DNA of 17,812 nucleotides from DATDCY01 sp964513745 (lineage in GTDB: Bacteria; JAUVQV01; DATDCY01), in contig CAZEOK010000065.1 of the NCBI GenBank assembly GCA_964513745.1, positions 1 to 17,812 on the forward strand, in the 5' to 3' direction. Below the pieces are notes generated by a model. The model worked only from the letters and a program-made list of their open reading frames with translations, was not told the DNA's origin and ran no database searches. The translations under genes were made by a program, and so were the position numbers. How positions within the stretch are numbered: position 1 is the stretch's first letter; the number at the start of each line of letters is the position of its first letter. Shown here piece by piece: positions 1 through 8,590 of this stretch.

Positions 1-1316
<1,316 letters not shown>

Positions 1317-1473
1317 GGGCTGTTCTCTCCTTGACGGCCGGCGGGCCGTGGTTTGGCTGGCTGCTGACTGACCCTGACAGGCTGCTGAAAAAGCCCATCT
1401 GCCGCTTGCAGCTGGACCTCTTTGAGCAAACTGCTACTTTATATATTTATTATAGCAGATTATCTTCATGTTA
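1317..1473. other. Leader/intergenic region between the secretin-like gene and typA
   Basis: This stretch holds the presumed typA 5' leader (minus strand). It contains an AT-rich tract (about 1437-1455) that stands out from the GC-rich surroundings, flanked by the inverted repeat CTGCTA (1431-1436) / TAGCAG (1453-1458). It also contains the sequence GGCTGCTGAAAAAGCC on the plus strand near 1380-1395, a short imperfect hairpin. No ORF of its own is visible. Confidence 0.6.
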
Positions 1474-1477
1474 TCAG
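1449..1477 (-). promoter_or_regulatory. Candidate sigma70-type promoter for typA
   Basis: Read on the minus strand, a perfect -10 hexamer TATAAT (1454-1449) lies 17 bp downstream of CTGATA (1477-1472), which matches 4 of 6 bases of the -35 consensus. The predicted transcript would start near 1442 and carry a leader of about 125 nt before the typA ATG at 1316. The -35 overlaps the stop codon region of the upstream secretin-like gene. This was found by inspection only. Confidence 0.45.
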
Positions 1478-2172
1478 CGCTCCGTTGCTTCCACCGGATC
1501 GACCAGATCGACGCTCAGGACCAGATCAACCGGCCAGACACGCCGAAGCGGATCGTACCCGGCGAGCAGCAGGGCGTAGAAGGCCTCGAAAGCGGCGCTC
1601 GGCGCGAAACGAGCCTCCACGCCAGGCGCCAGGACGATCTCCGCGCGTTCTCCGGGAAAAGAAACGGTGCGACGCGAGCGTCCCGAGAGATAGCTGAATT
1701 CCGGCGTGAGCAGGAGTCGCACGGCGCCGTCCGCGCCGACCAGCTCCGCCTCGACCTCGAGCGCGGACTCGATCTCGCGCCACTCGGTCCCCGCCTCGAG
1801 CCAGCCGCAGCTCACGCCGTGGCGCAGGAACCAGCCGGCGAAGGGGATCTCGCGGCCGACCCGGATCAGGCCCCGCCCCCCCTGGGCAAGCGTCACGCTC
1901 TGGCGCGAGAGCGATATCGCTACCGTGCGCGCCTGCCGCCAGCGCTGGAGCGCGGGATCGTCCGGCTGCGGGGGAATGAGAATCTGTCCAGTCGCACCCC
2001 AGCCGGCCTCCCTACCGCTGGCCTGATCGACGAAGCGCGTTTCGACGCGCACTAAAGTCCCTGCTGCCGGCGTGGCTGCCGGCGACTGGGCGACCGAGGG
2101 TTGCCCGACCGCGAGGATGATCATCACGGCCAGGAACACCGTGGCCGTGGCTGTGAATCTGCCGCTCTTCAT
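1474..2172 (-). CDS. Exported protein with a lone secretin-like domain
   Basis: This 232-residue protein starts with a clear Sec signal peptide (residues 1-29: basic MKSGR, a hydrophobic core, then a PSVAQ cleavage region), so it should be periplasmic or outer-membrane associated. The body resembles the C-terminal beta domain of type II/III secretins and pilus secretins: QSVTLAQGGRGLIRVGREIP (91-110), then WREIESALEVEAEL (131-144) and VRLLLTPEFSYLSG (151-164). The N0/N1 ring domains of true secretins are absent and the chain is far shorter than a 400-700 residue secretin. I chose the ATG at 2172 rather than the longer in-frame start at 2208, because it gives the signal peptide directly and a TATGAT -10 candidate at 2191-2196 lies inside the longer version. 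No secretion or pilus genes sit nearby. The function is unknown, and the secretin resemblance is a judgement from sequence pattern. Confidence 0.75.
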   Translation of the reverse strand: MKSGRFTATATVFLAVMIILAVGQPSVAQSPAATPAAGTLVRVETRFVDQASGREAGWGATGQILIPPQPDDPALQRWRQARTVAISLSRQSVTLAQGGRGLIRVGREIPFAGWFLRHGVSCGWLEAGTEWREIESALEVEAELVGADGAVRLLLTPEFSYLSGRSRRTVSFPGERAEIVLAPGVEARFAPSAAFEAFYALLLAGYDPLRRVWPVDLVLSVDLVDPVEATER

Positions 2173-2230
2173 CGTGCCTGTCCGGCGGGCATCATACCGC
2201 AAAAACACCGTGCGGACAGCCTGCGATACG

Positions 2231-2259
2231 TTTACGCGAAAAATCTTCCTTTATATGAT
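2231..2259 (+). promoter_or_regulatory. Candidate sigma70-type promoter for tilS
   Basis: TTTACG (2231-2236, 4 of 6 bases of the -35 consensus) and TATGAT (2254-2259, 5 of 6 of the -10) are separated by exactly 17 bp, in a locally AT-rich stretch. The predicted start is near 2266, giving a leader of about 130 nt before the tilS ATG at 2394 and including the small ORF at 2310-2372. Confidence 0.5.
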
Positions 2260-2309
2260 AGCCTCCCGGCAGCATAAGCAATGCCGTTCGCAAGGAGAAC
2301 GTCGCCTCC

Positions 2310-2372
2310 ATGGATCTTCGCACCACCACCCGAGAGAACGCGGCGCGGCAGGCGCGTCGGGCAAAGCCTTGA
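2310..2372 (+). CDS. Possible 20-codon leader ORF upstream of tilS
   Basis: An ATG at 2310 opens a 20-residue frame that ends at TGA 2370-2372, 21 nt before the tilS start. An AAGGAG lies upstream at about 2292-2297, roughly 12 nt from the ATG. The peptide is MDLRTTTRENAARQARRAKP, rich in Arg and Ala. It could be a translated leader peptide, the relic of a start region, or chance. The Shine-Dalgarno-like site is better than anything seen in front of tilS itself, which is why I list it. Confidence 0.25.
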   Translation: MDLRTTTRENAARQARRAKP

Positions 2373-2393
2373 GCAACACGATCGCGATGCCGG

Positions 2394-4124
2394 ATGGAAA
2401 CCGGGCGCCTCAGACTCGTGCAGCCGTCTCTGCTCCCTGATTTCCTGGCCTATACGGCTCGCCATCGGCTCATGCCGCCGGGCTCGAGGGTCATTGCGGC
2501 GCTTTCGGGCGGCGCTGACTCGACGTGCCTGGTGCATCTGCTTCTTGCGGCCCGGACGCGCCTCGGGATCACCCTCGAGGTCGCCCACTTCAACCACCGT
2601 CTGCGCGGCCGCCGGGCTGAGCGGGACGCCGCGGTCGCCGAATCGCTGGCCCGGCGTCTCGACCTGCGCTTTCACCTGGGCCGCGGCCAGCCATTCACGC
2701 CGCGCCAGCGCCGCACGGCCTCCCTCCAGGAGCTCGCGCGCGCGATGCGGCTGAGATTCCTGCTCGGCCTGGCGCGCCGCGGACAGGCGATCGTGGCGCT
2801 GGGGCACACGGGGGACGACCAGGCCGAGACCATGCTGATGCGCTTTCTGGCTGGCTCGGGGCCCGCGGGACTCGGCGGCATCCGCCCTTCGAGCCACGCC
2901 GGACTCCTGGTGCACCCGCTGCTCTTCGCACGGCGGGCCCGGATCGAGGAGTGGCTCGAGAAGCGCGGGGTGAGCTGGCGCACCGACCACACGAACAGCA
3001 CGCGGCGCTACCTGCGGAACCGCGTGCGACTCGATCTGCTACCGCTCATCGCCAGGGAGTACAACCCGCGCATCGTCGAGCGGCTCGGAAAACTGGCCGA
3101 GATGCTGCAGCACGATAACGATAGTATCGAAATCCAATCCGCCAGGCTGCTCGAGACCGCTGCGGCAGGGGACCACCGGTACGCCTTCACGCCCGGGATA
3201 CTCGCTTCGACGCACCCGGCGATTCTTTCACGCGCGCTGCTGACAGCGTTGCGGACCGTCGCCCTCCTGCCAGCGGATTTCTCGAGCCGCCACGTCGAGG
3301 CGCTCCTCGCGGCCGGAAGCGGGGCGCGCTCCTGGGACGTGCCGGGAGGCGTCACCTGCAGCAGCGACGGCGCCGGCCTGGTCCTGCAGCGTTCGTCGTC
3401 CGCACCTGCGTCTGCCGGCCTGGGGTGCGTGCCTCTGCCGCTGCCCGGGAGTGTGGCGCTCCCCGGCGGCGGTTCCGTGACGGCGCGCACCCGCTCGCGG
3501 CCCGCAAGGTTCGATCCCCGCGCCTTCGGTGCCGACCCGTGCCGGGTCGCGCTCGACCTCGACAGTCTGAGCCCGCCCCTTGTGGTGCGAGCCCGCCGGC
3601 ACGGAGATCGTTTCCAACCGTTCGGCATGCCCGCTGAAAAGAAGCTCAAGGAGGTTCTCATCGAAGCGAAGGTCCCTGCCGGAAGCCGCGCGCGGGTTCC
3701 ATTGGTATGCGACCGGAACGGCATCGTCTGGGTGGGAGGATTGCGTCCCGCGGAGCACTGCCGGGTTCACGCGGAAACGCGCCGGCTGCTCGTGCTCGAG
3801 CTTGTGCGCGGCGGGGAAGATCAGGCCGAGGCGGCGGATCGGAATCGGCGCGCCATCTCCCGCCAGGAAACGCGCGGTCCGGCAATCAACGTCTCGAGCA
3901 GCAGCAACGCAAGCAGCGCGACCAGAATCGGTCGGGTGAGACTCACTACGCCGAGCCGGGCGGGGTCGCCCGCGACCCCGGATGGCGTCACCTCCACGAG
4001 TTCCGCCCGCACCGGCCGCAGCCGTTCCTCGATCTCGTCCGCGCCGAGAGGGGCGAGATCCGATTCCACGGCCGGGACATTCACTGCTGCGATTCCCGCG
4101 CGGCCGGGGCGCGACCAGCGGTAG
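2394..4124 (+). CDS. tilS: tRNA(Ile)-lysidine synthase TilS with a run-on C-terminal extension
   Basis: TilS uses ATP and lysine to convert C34 of tRNA-Ile(CAU) to lysidine, allowing AUA decoding; it is essential in most bacteria. The PP-loop SGGADS is at residues 38-43, followed by VAHFNHRLRG (63-72) and the GHTGDDQAETMLMRFLAGSG segment. A middle TilS domain comes next, then the C-terminal tRNA-binding domain (about 386-470: RRHGDRFQPFG, KKLKEVLIEAKVP, GIVWVGGLRPAEH). Family members end about where RRLLVLELVR falls, near residue 470. Here the frame continues for about 106 more residues of low-complexity Ser/Ala/Arg/Thr sequence with no visible domain. That tail is antisense to the 3' end of the BatA-like gene (304-nt overlap). 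ATG 2394 is the first start after the in-frame stop at 2370-2372. The start lacks a clear SD, so translation may depend on the leader. Confidence 0.95.
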   Translation: METGRLRLVQPSLLPDFLAYTARHRLMPPGSRVIAALSGGADSTCLVHLLLAARTRLGITLEVAHFNHRLRGRRAERDAAVAESLARRLDLRFHLGRGQPFTPRQRRTASLQELARAMRLRFLLGLARRGQAIVALGHTGDDQAETMLMRFLAGSGPAGLGGIRPSSHAGLLVHPLLFARRARIEEWLEKRGVSWRTDHTNSTRRYLRNRVRLDLLPLIAREYNPRIVERLGKLAEMLQHDNDSIEIQSARLLETAAAGDHRYAFTPGILASTHPAILSRALLTALRTVALLPADFSSRHVEALLAAGSGARSWDVPGGVTCSSDGAGLVLQRSSSAPASAGLGCVPLPLPGSVALPGGGSVTARTRSRPARFDPRAFGADPCRVALDLDSLSPPLVVRARRHGDRFQPFGMPAEKKLKEVLIEAKVPAGSRARVPLVCDRNGIVWVGGLRPAEHCRVHAETRRLLVLELVRGGEDQAEAADRNRRAISRQETRGPAINVSSSSNASSATRIGRVRLTTPSRAGSPATPDGVTSTSSARTGRSRSSISSAPRGARSDSTAGTFTAAIPARPGRDQR

Positions 4125-5971
4125 AAACCGACCTCCCCGGTCTCCCTGGCGACCGCGAGGCTCCCCGCGCCCGCCGACTGGAACTCCACCTCGCGCCGGA
4201 TCCCACCCGGAGATTCAAGGACGACCCGGGTCCCGGCAAGCTCCAGCCCGCCGGTGAGCTCGAGCGGCTCACCGGCGACAAGTTCTGCATCCGACGCCTG
4301 CTCCAGGTCACCGGCAAGCCAGAGCACGAGCCGCTGCACAAGAGGCACGTACGCCGGTCGCGTCGCCAGGTCATTGCCTTCAAGGTCCGCGGTCGATGCG
4401 GCAAAGACGATGCGCCCGCGCCCCAGTTGATGCTCGAGCAGCCACGGCTCACCGTCCTCGAAGCGCGCCAGGATGCGGGTCGCCGGGGACGGGCGCTCCA
4501 GCCGCGCCCGCAGCGTGAACGAGGCGGTCGCGAATGTCCCATTCGCCGGCGGCCGGAACACGGCAAGCGGCGCCGCGGCATAATCGGTTTCACCGACGCG
4601 CCACGGACGCTCGGGCGGCGACAATTCTGTCGCGGTCACGGGTGCCGGCAGCAACCCCGGCGCATCCCGGCGCCAGGCCCCGGTGTCGCACGCGCCGCCC
4701 CAGAACACAAGAAGCGACCCGCCCGCAGCGACGTAGTCGGAGAGCAACCGACCTGCTTTCTCGCCCGGTGCACGGACATTGGCCAGCACGACGACCGCCG
4801 TGCCGGCGGGAACCGGAGCGGCGAGCGCCTCGGGGCCAACGACCGTGACCCGCACCGGCACGGTCGCCGCCAGCCGTTCGGGCCGCAACGCCTCCTGAAA
4901 GAAAAAGGTTTCACTCTGGGCGAGCGAGGCCCCGGGCTCGCCGTCGACCGCGAGCACGCTCACCGGCGGTGCCACGTCGAGCCCCAGAAAGCGACGATCG
5001 TCTGCCGGATAACGATCCGGCGGCACGCGTACCTCCACCTGCTGCGCAGCGCCTGCCGGCGGCCGCAGCGTGAATTCCACGGCGGCGCTCGTGCCTGGCT
5101 GCACGGTCTCGAGGCGGCTCGCCGCAAGCTTTTCGTCCAGCCTCAGCTCCACGGGGATCACCTGCTCAGGGCCTGCGTTCGCGATCTCGACACGCACCAC
5201 GCGCGGCTCGCCCGCAACACGGCTCTCCCCGCTGGCGGCGATGCTCACGACCCCGGCCCGATTGCGCGCGCCGTCACCGCCAAGACGCAACACCCGCACC
5301 GGGACCGACGCATCGAGCAGCGCGAGCCCACCCAGCGAGACGCGATCCCAGCCGCCGCGGGCGAGGTCGCTGATCACGAGAATCCGCCGCTGTGCGGCCC
5401 CGGACTCCCGCAGGAGGCGGTAGGCCTCGGCGAAGGCGCGGGGCGGATCGGCGATAGCGGGCCGTGCGGACGCCGCCGCGAGGGCGTCGACGAAACCGTC
5501 CGCGTCAAGCCACCGCGACGCGGCGGCACTCTCCCCGGGCCTCGGTGCGACCTCGATCAGCGCGAACCGTTCACGCTCCCCTGCCCTCGCAGCGATCCCG
5601 CGCGCCAGATCGCGCGCCGCCTCGAATCGCGGGCGTCCGGTCGCCGCCAGCGCGGTCATGCTCAGCGACGTGTCCAGGATCACGGCGGTGAAGCCCGGCT
5701 CCCCCTCCCGGAAGGCCGCCCCCGGCGCCTGCAGCACCGGGCGGGCCAGCAGCAGCGCAAAGAGCAGCACGCACAGCGCGCGCACGAGCAGCAGCAGGAG
5801 CCGCCGCGCCCGCAAGCGGCGAGACGAGCGCCTCTGCGCCAGAAGGAGAAAGCGCACCGTCGGAAAGTCGACGGTCGCTTCGCGCCGCCGCTGCAGCAGG
5901 TGGATCGCCACCGGCACGGCGACCGCGGCGGCCGCCAGCAGGTTCAGGGGCGCCAGCAGTCCGAGCGCCAC
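3821..5971 (-). CDS. BatA-like membrane protein: aerotolerance N-terminal domain, VWA domain, C-terminal TM
   Basis: This 716-residue inner-membrane protein has the N-terminal BatA-type region (two hydrophobic segments, about residues 5-25 and 57-78, around the HLLQRRREATVDFPTVRFL signature). A von Willebrand A-like domain follows, with the MIDAS-type DTSLSM at 100-105 and VISDLARGGWD later. Next come a long beta-rich extracytoplasmic region resembling CARDB and glutamine-amidotransferase-like folds, and a last TM helix near the end (RPILVALLALLLLETLIAG). BatA-family proteins work with MoxR ATPases in envelope stress or metal-dependent assembly; the exact client is unknown. The start is GTG at 5971, three nt after the DUF58 stop, with GGGAGGGG just upstream. 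The 3' end overlaps the run-on tail of tilS in convergent orientation. The C-terminal TM looks complete, so this gene's stop is probably authentic. Confidence 0.9.
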   Translation of the reverse strand: MALGLLAPLNLLAAAAVAVPVAIHLLQRRREATVDFPTVRFLLLAQRRSSRRLRARRLLLLLVRALCVLLFALLLARPVLQAPGAAFREGEPGFTAVILDTSLSMTALAATGRPRFEAARDLARGIAARAGERERFALIEVAPRPGESAAASRWLDADGFVDALAAASARPAIADPPRAFAEAYRLLRESGAAQRRILVISDLARGGWDRVSLGGLALLDASVPVRVLRLGGDGARNRAGVVSIAASGESRVAGEPRVVRVEIANAGPEQVIPVELRLDEKLAASRLETVQPGTSAAVEFTLRPPAGAAQQVEVRVPPDRYPADDRRFLGLDVAPPVSVLAVDGEPGASLAQSETFFFQEALRPERLAATVPVRVTVVGPEALAAPVPAGTAVVVLANVRAPGEKAGRLLSDYVAAGGSLLVFWGGACDTGAWRRDAPGLLPAPVTATELSPPERPWRVGETDYAAAPLAVFRPPANGTFATASFTLRARLERPSPATRILARFEDGEPWLLEHQLGRGRIVFAASTADLEGNDLATRPAYVPLVQRLVLWLAGDLEQASDAELVAGEPLELTGGLELAGTRVVLESPGGIRREVEFQSAGAGSLAVARETGEVGFYRWSRPGRAGIAAVNVPAVESDLAPLGADEIEERLRPVRAELVEVTPSGVAGDPARLGVVSLTRPILVALLALLLLETLIAGPRVSWREMARRFRSAASA

Positions 5972-5974
5972 GCC

Positions 5975-6895
5975 TCACCCCTCCCGGCGCGCGAGATAGC
6001 GCACCAGTCCCCGGTCCAGCGGCTGGTCGGTGACAAAGAGGTCGTGGTCCGCGCCGGTGCGCCGGCACAGCGCGCGCACGAGCGCGAGGTGCTCGTCGAT
6101 CGCGGCCCGGTACTCGCGGCGGATCTCGCGCGGGTCCGTCGTCACCTCCAGGGCGCCCTCGAGGTCGCGAAAGAGCGTGAGCTTGTGAAAAGGCAGTTCG
6201 AGCTCGTCCCGGTCCGCCAGCTGCAGCACCATAAGATCGTGCCGACGGTGGTGCAGGTGGCGCAGCCCCGCCTCGAGTCCCTGCGGGTCATCGAGCAGGT
6301 CGGATATGAGGATGCACAAACCGCGCCGATGGAGGCCGCCGGCCACGTCGGCAAGCGCCGCGCGCACGTCGGTCGCCCCGGCGGGTCGGGCCGCCTCGAG
6401 CTCGGCTATGATCGCGCGCAGGTGGTGCGGCTGGGAACGGGCGGGGAGCACGCGCGGGGGGCCCGGGCCCATGACGACCAGGCCGACCGCGTCGCGCTGC
6501 AACAGCATCAGGTAGGCCAGCGAGGCCGCGAGGGTGGCCGCGTAGTCGTACTTCGAGATGCCCGAGCCGGCATAGCCCATCGAGGCGCTGGCATCGACGA
6601 ACAGGTGTGCGCGCAGATTGGTCTCGGCCTCGTACTCCTTGACGTAATATCGGTCCTGGCGACCGAAGAGCTTCCAGTCGACCCGTCGCAGCTCGTCGCC
6701 GGGCGTGTAGGGCCGGTGCTCGGCAAATTCTACCGAGAGCCCGCGCAACGAGCTGCGGTGCAATCCCGCCATCAGCCCCTCGACCACATGACGGGCGCGC
6801 AGCGTCAGGTTCGAGATCCTGGCCAGCACGACCGGATCGAAGTAGCGTCCGTGCCGGCCGGGCGCGCCGCGCGGGGGCGAGATGCTAGCGTCCAT
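5975..6895 (-). CDS. DUF58 (VWA-like) protein of a MoxR operon
   Basis: This 306-residue soluble protein carries the DUF58 signature PGDELRRVDWKLFGRQDRYY (residues 65-84) followed by KEYEAETNLRAHLFVDASAS, whose DASASM (101-106) is the degenerate MIDAS of the VWA-like fold. Later segments (GLCILISDLLDDPQGLEAGL; FVTDQPLDRGLVRYLARREG at the end) fit the family. DUF58 proteins are almost always encoded beside a MoxR ATPase and are thought to be its partner or adaptor. The ATG at 6895 lies inside the end of moxR (11-nt overlap, moxR stop 6885-6887), and batA follows after 3 nt, so the three genes form one transcript. The open frame continues upstream to 7456, but that stretch lies in the wrong frame over moxR and has no DUF58 features. 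Confidence 0.95.
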   Translation of the reverse strand: MDASISPPRGAPGRHGRYFDPVVLARISNLTLRARHVVEGLMAGLHRSSLRGLSVEFAEHRPYTPGDELRRVDWKLFGRQDRYYVKEYEAETNLRAHLFVDASASMGYAGSGISKYDYAATLAASLAYLMLLQRDAVGLVVMGPGPPRVLPARSQPHHLRAIIAELEAARPAGATDVRAALADVAGGLHRRGLCILISDLLDDPQGLEAGLRHLHHRRHDLMVLQLADRDELELPFHKLTLFRDLEGALEVTTDPREIRREYRAAIDEHLALVRALCRRTGADHDLFVTDQPLDRGLVRYLARREG

Positions 6896-7898
6896 CCCCG
6901 GCAGCCGTCTCGAGCAGTCGGCGGACGACCTCGCGCGAGGAGACCCCTTCGGCCTCGGCGGTGAAGTTCGTGAGGATGCGGTGCTGGAGAACCGCCGGGG
7001 CCAGCGCCCGCACGTCCTCGATCGAGGCGGCATAGCGCCCGCCGAGCAGTGCGCGCGCCTTGGCGCCGAGCACGAGATATTGCGAGGCCCGGGGCCCGGC
7101 TCCCCAGGCGACGTAGTCGCGGACGAACTTTGGGGCGCCGGCTGACGCCGGGCGGCTGGACTGCGCCAGGCGCACGGCATACTCGATGACCGGGCCGGCT
7201 GCCGGCACCCGCCGGACCAGTTCCTGATAGGCGAGGATGCGCGCCGCATCGAGTACTGGCGCGACGCTGGCGGTTGCGGCCGCGGTGGTGGCGCCGACGA
7301 TGCGCGTTTCCTCCTCGAAGCTCGGGTACTCGAGGTAGACGCTGAACATGAAACGGTCGAGCTGGGCCTCCGGAAGCGGGTAGGTCCCCTCCTGCTCGAT
7401 CGGGTTCTGGGTCGCCAGCACGAAGAAGGGGCGTTCCAGGGGGTACGTCCGCCCACCGGCGCTCACCTGATACTCCTGCATCGCCTGGAGCAGGGCGGCC
7501 TGGGTTTTCGGCGGGGTGCGGTTGATTTCGTCGGCGAGCAGCACGTTCGTGAAAACCGGCCCGGGCAGGAATCGGAACGAGCGGCGGCGGTCGGCGTCCT
7601 CCTCGAGCACCTCCGTGCCGGTGATGTCCGAAGGCATCAGGTCCGGGGTGAACTGCACGCGGTTGAAGGTGAGGTGCACGGCCTGCGCAAGCGTGCTCAC
7701 CAGCAGGGTCTTGGCCAGCCCCGGAACGCCGATGAGCAGACAGTGCCCGCTCGTGAAGAGGCTGGTGAGCAGCTCCTCGACCACCTCGTCCTGCCCGACG
7801 ATCACCCGGCCGATCTGCTCGCGGATCGCGGCACGCGACCGCACGAGCTCCGCTGCCAACTTCACGTCCTGCTCGTCACGCCACTCGTGGGTACCCAT
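6885..7898 (-). CDS. MoxR-family AAA+ ATPase
   Basis: MoxR ATPases are chaperone-like AAA+ proteins that act with VWA partners in protein-complex maturation and stress responses. Numbering from the ATG at 7898: Walker A GVPGLAKT at about 57-64, Walker B LLADEINR at about 120-127, then the family hallmark ATQNPIEQEGTYPLPEAQLD and a C-terminal helical lid. The length (about 337 residues) is normal for the family. Two ATGs, at 7904 and 7898, follow a strong Shine-Dalgarno GGGAGGT (7911-7905). The first ATG is only 1-2 nt from it and the second about 7 nt, so I prefer 7898. It is the first gene of the moxR-DUF58-batA operon. A TATGAT at 8062-8057 in the upstream repeat island might be its -10, but no convincing -35 accompanies it. 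Confidence 0.96.
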   Translation of the reverse strand: MGTHEWRDEQDVKLAAELVRSRAAIREQIGRVIVGQDEVVEELLTSLFTSGHCLLIGVPGLAKTLLVSTLAQAVHLTFNRVQFTPDLMPSDITGTEVLEEDADRRRSFRFLPGPVFTNVLLADEINRTPPKTQAALLQAMQEYQVSAGGRTYPLERPFFVLATQNPIEQEGTYPLPEAQLDRFMFSVYLEYPSFEEETRIVGATTAAATASVAPVLDAARILAYQELVRRVPAAGPVIEYAVRLAQSSRPASAGAPKFVRDYVAWGAGPRASQYLVLGAKARALLGGRYAASIEDVRALAPAVLQHRILTNFTAEAEGVSSREVVRRLLETAAGDGR

Positions 7899-8092
7899 GC
7901 TCATACCTCCCTCTCGTTCTCCTGAATTTACCGTGCAAGCTGCGGGGTCCTGTCGCTGCCCATCCCCGTCGGTGCTCGCGAGACGCTCCGCGTCGCCGGG
8001 GTCCCCCGCTCCGCGCCACCCCTCCGCCCTGCAGGGGCTCTGCTACAGCGAATTCCATCATATATCGCCGCACGGCATCAGGGAGATTGAAT

Positions 8093-8213
8093 ACCTGGAC
8101 CCGGGCCCAACACAACGCCGTCGTCAACCCCATTTCAACGACTGGCACAGGTAATAGCGAGACGGCTGGGACATTCCGGAGGGAAGATGCGCGGAGCCGC
8201 CGATCAGCCCGGG
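8093..8213. repeat. Direct repeat, copy A
   Basis: This copy begins with ACCTGGACCC (8093-8102), then GGGCCCAAC, and ends with a 25-base core at 8179-8203 plus AGCCCGG (8206-8212). The core is identical to that of copy B; the region between start and core differs by indels. The copy runs straight into the N gap, which suggests the repeat broke the assembly. Confidence 0.65.
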
Positions 8214-8223
8214 NNNNNNNNNN
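8214..8223. other. Assembly gap (10 N)
   Basis: Ten Ns, a conventional placeholder, lie directly after repeat copy A. The true length is unknown, and more repeat sequence may be missing. Confidence 0.99.
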
Positions 8224-8281
8224 GCGTCTGCCTGTGGCGGGCACCAGCCCGCCTCGGCATCCGCTTCGTCGTGCGCCTTGC

Positions 8282-8390
8282 ACCTGGACCCTTTTGGGCA
8301 ACCTACCTTTTCCGTCTCAGACGATGAACGGCGAGGCAGCTGGGGATTCACTGAGGGAAGATGCGCGGAGCCGCCGAAAAGCCCGGAGCG
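8282..8390. repeat. Direct repeat, copy B
   Basis: This copy begins with ACCTGGACCC (8282-8291), then TTTTGGGCAAC. It shares with copy A the 25-base core at 8353-8377 (GAGGGAAGATGCGCGGAGCC and five more bases), followed by AGCCCGG (8380-8386). The distance from start to core is 73 nt here against 88 nt in copy A. Confidence 0.65.
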
Positions 8391-8402
8391 GTGCCCGGGG
8401 CG

Positions 8403-8435
8403 GTCCCGCAGGGACGCGGGCTCGTTGTTTGAGCC
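8403..8435. repeat. Tandem REP-like hairpins after copy B
   Basis: A perfect stem GTCCC-GCA-GGGAC (8403-8415) is followed directly by GCGGGCTC-GTTGTTT-GAGCCGC (8416-8437), a 7-bp stem with one bulged G. Paired short GC-rich stems like this resemble REP/BIME units, but no RAYT transposase is present in the window. Confidence 0.5.
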
Positions 8436-8590
8436 GCAGGCGAGTTACGAGACCGCGAGCCACGGGCGCGGTTCCGGGCCGGCGGCGCAGACGCACGACC
8501 GAAGGAATGTCCCCGCCGCGTCGCGCACGCGGAACAGCGGCGTTTCCGGAATCGGCCTTCCTCACTCCTGCAATTGCTTTAAGCATGCAA

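Larger units (their letters stand above)
2173..2393. other. Divergent intergenic region between the secretin-like gene and tilS
   Basis: This region holds outward-facing promoter candidates. On the minus strand, TATGAT (2196-2191) lies 18 nt before the ATG at 2172 with only a weak -35. On the plus strand there is the stronger promoter at 2231-2259 and a short leader ORF at 2310-2372. No RNA gene is recognisable. Confidence 0.5.
7905..8590. other. Non-coding repeat island between two minus-strand operons
   Basis: No credible gene lies here; the open frames that cross it lack family features and pass through Ns. It holds GC-rich palindromes (GACGC-TCC-GCGTC at 7982-7994; CCCTGCAGGG at 8027-8036), a TATGAT candidate -10 for moxR (minus, 8062-8057), two diverged copies of a direct repeat (about 8093-8213 and 8282-8390), a 10-N gap, and tandem hairpins after the second copy (8403-8435). 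No rho-independent terminator with a U-tract is visible downstream of the peptidase gene that ends at 8591. Confidence 0.7.

Noticed and set aside
3707..6964. 1085-codon plus-strand open frame across batA and DUF58
   Set aside because: It is entirely antisense to two recognisable genes, shows Arg/Pro/Gly/His-rich low-complexity translation and no family motif.
5975..7456. 493-codon version of the DUF58 protein
   Set aside because: The part upstream of 6895 is Ser/Arg/Pro-rich shadow sequence in the wrong frame over moxR.
8124..8351. Small minus-strand ORF in the repeat island
   Set aside because: It spans the N gap and consists of repeat sequence; there is no SD and no recognisable domain.
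7905..8590. CRISPR array, tRNA or insertion sequence in the intergenic island
   Set aside because: Only two repeat copies with unequal, indel-containing spacing; no tRNA cloverleaf and no transposase fragment could be supported.
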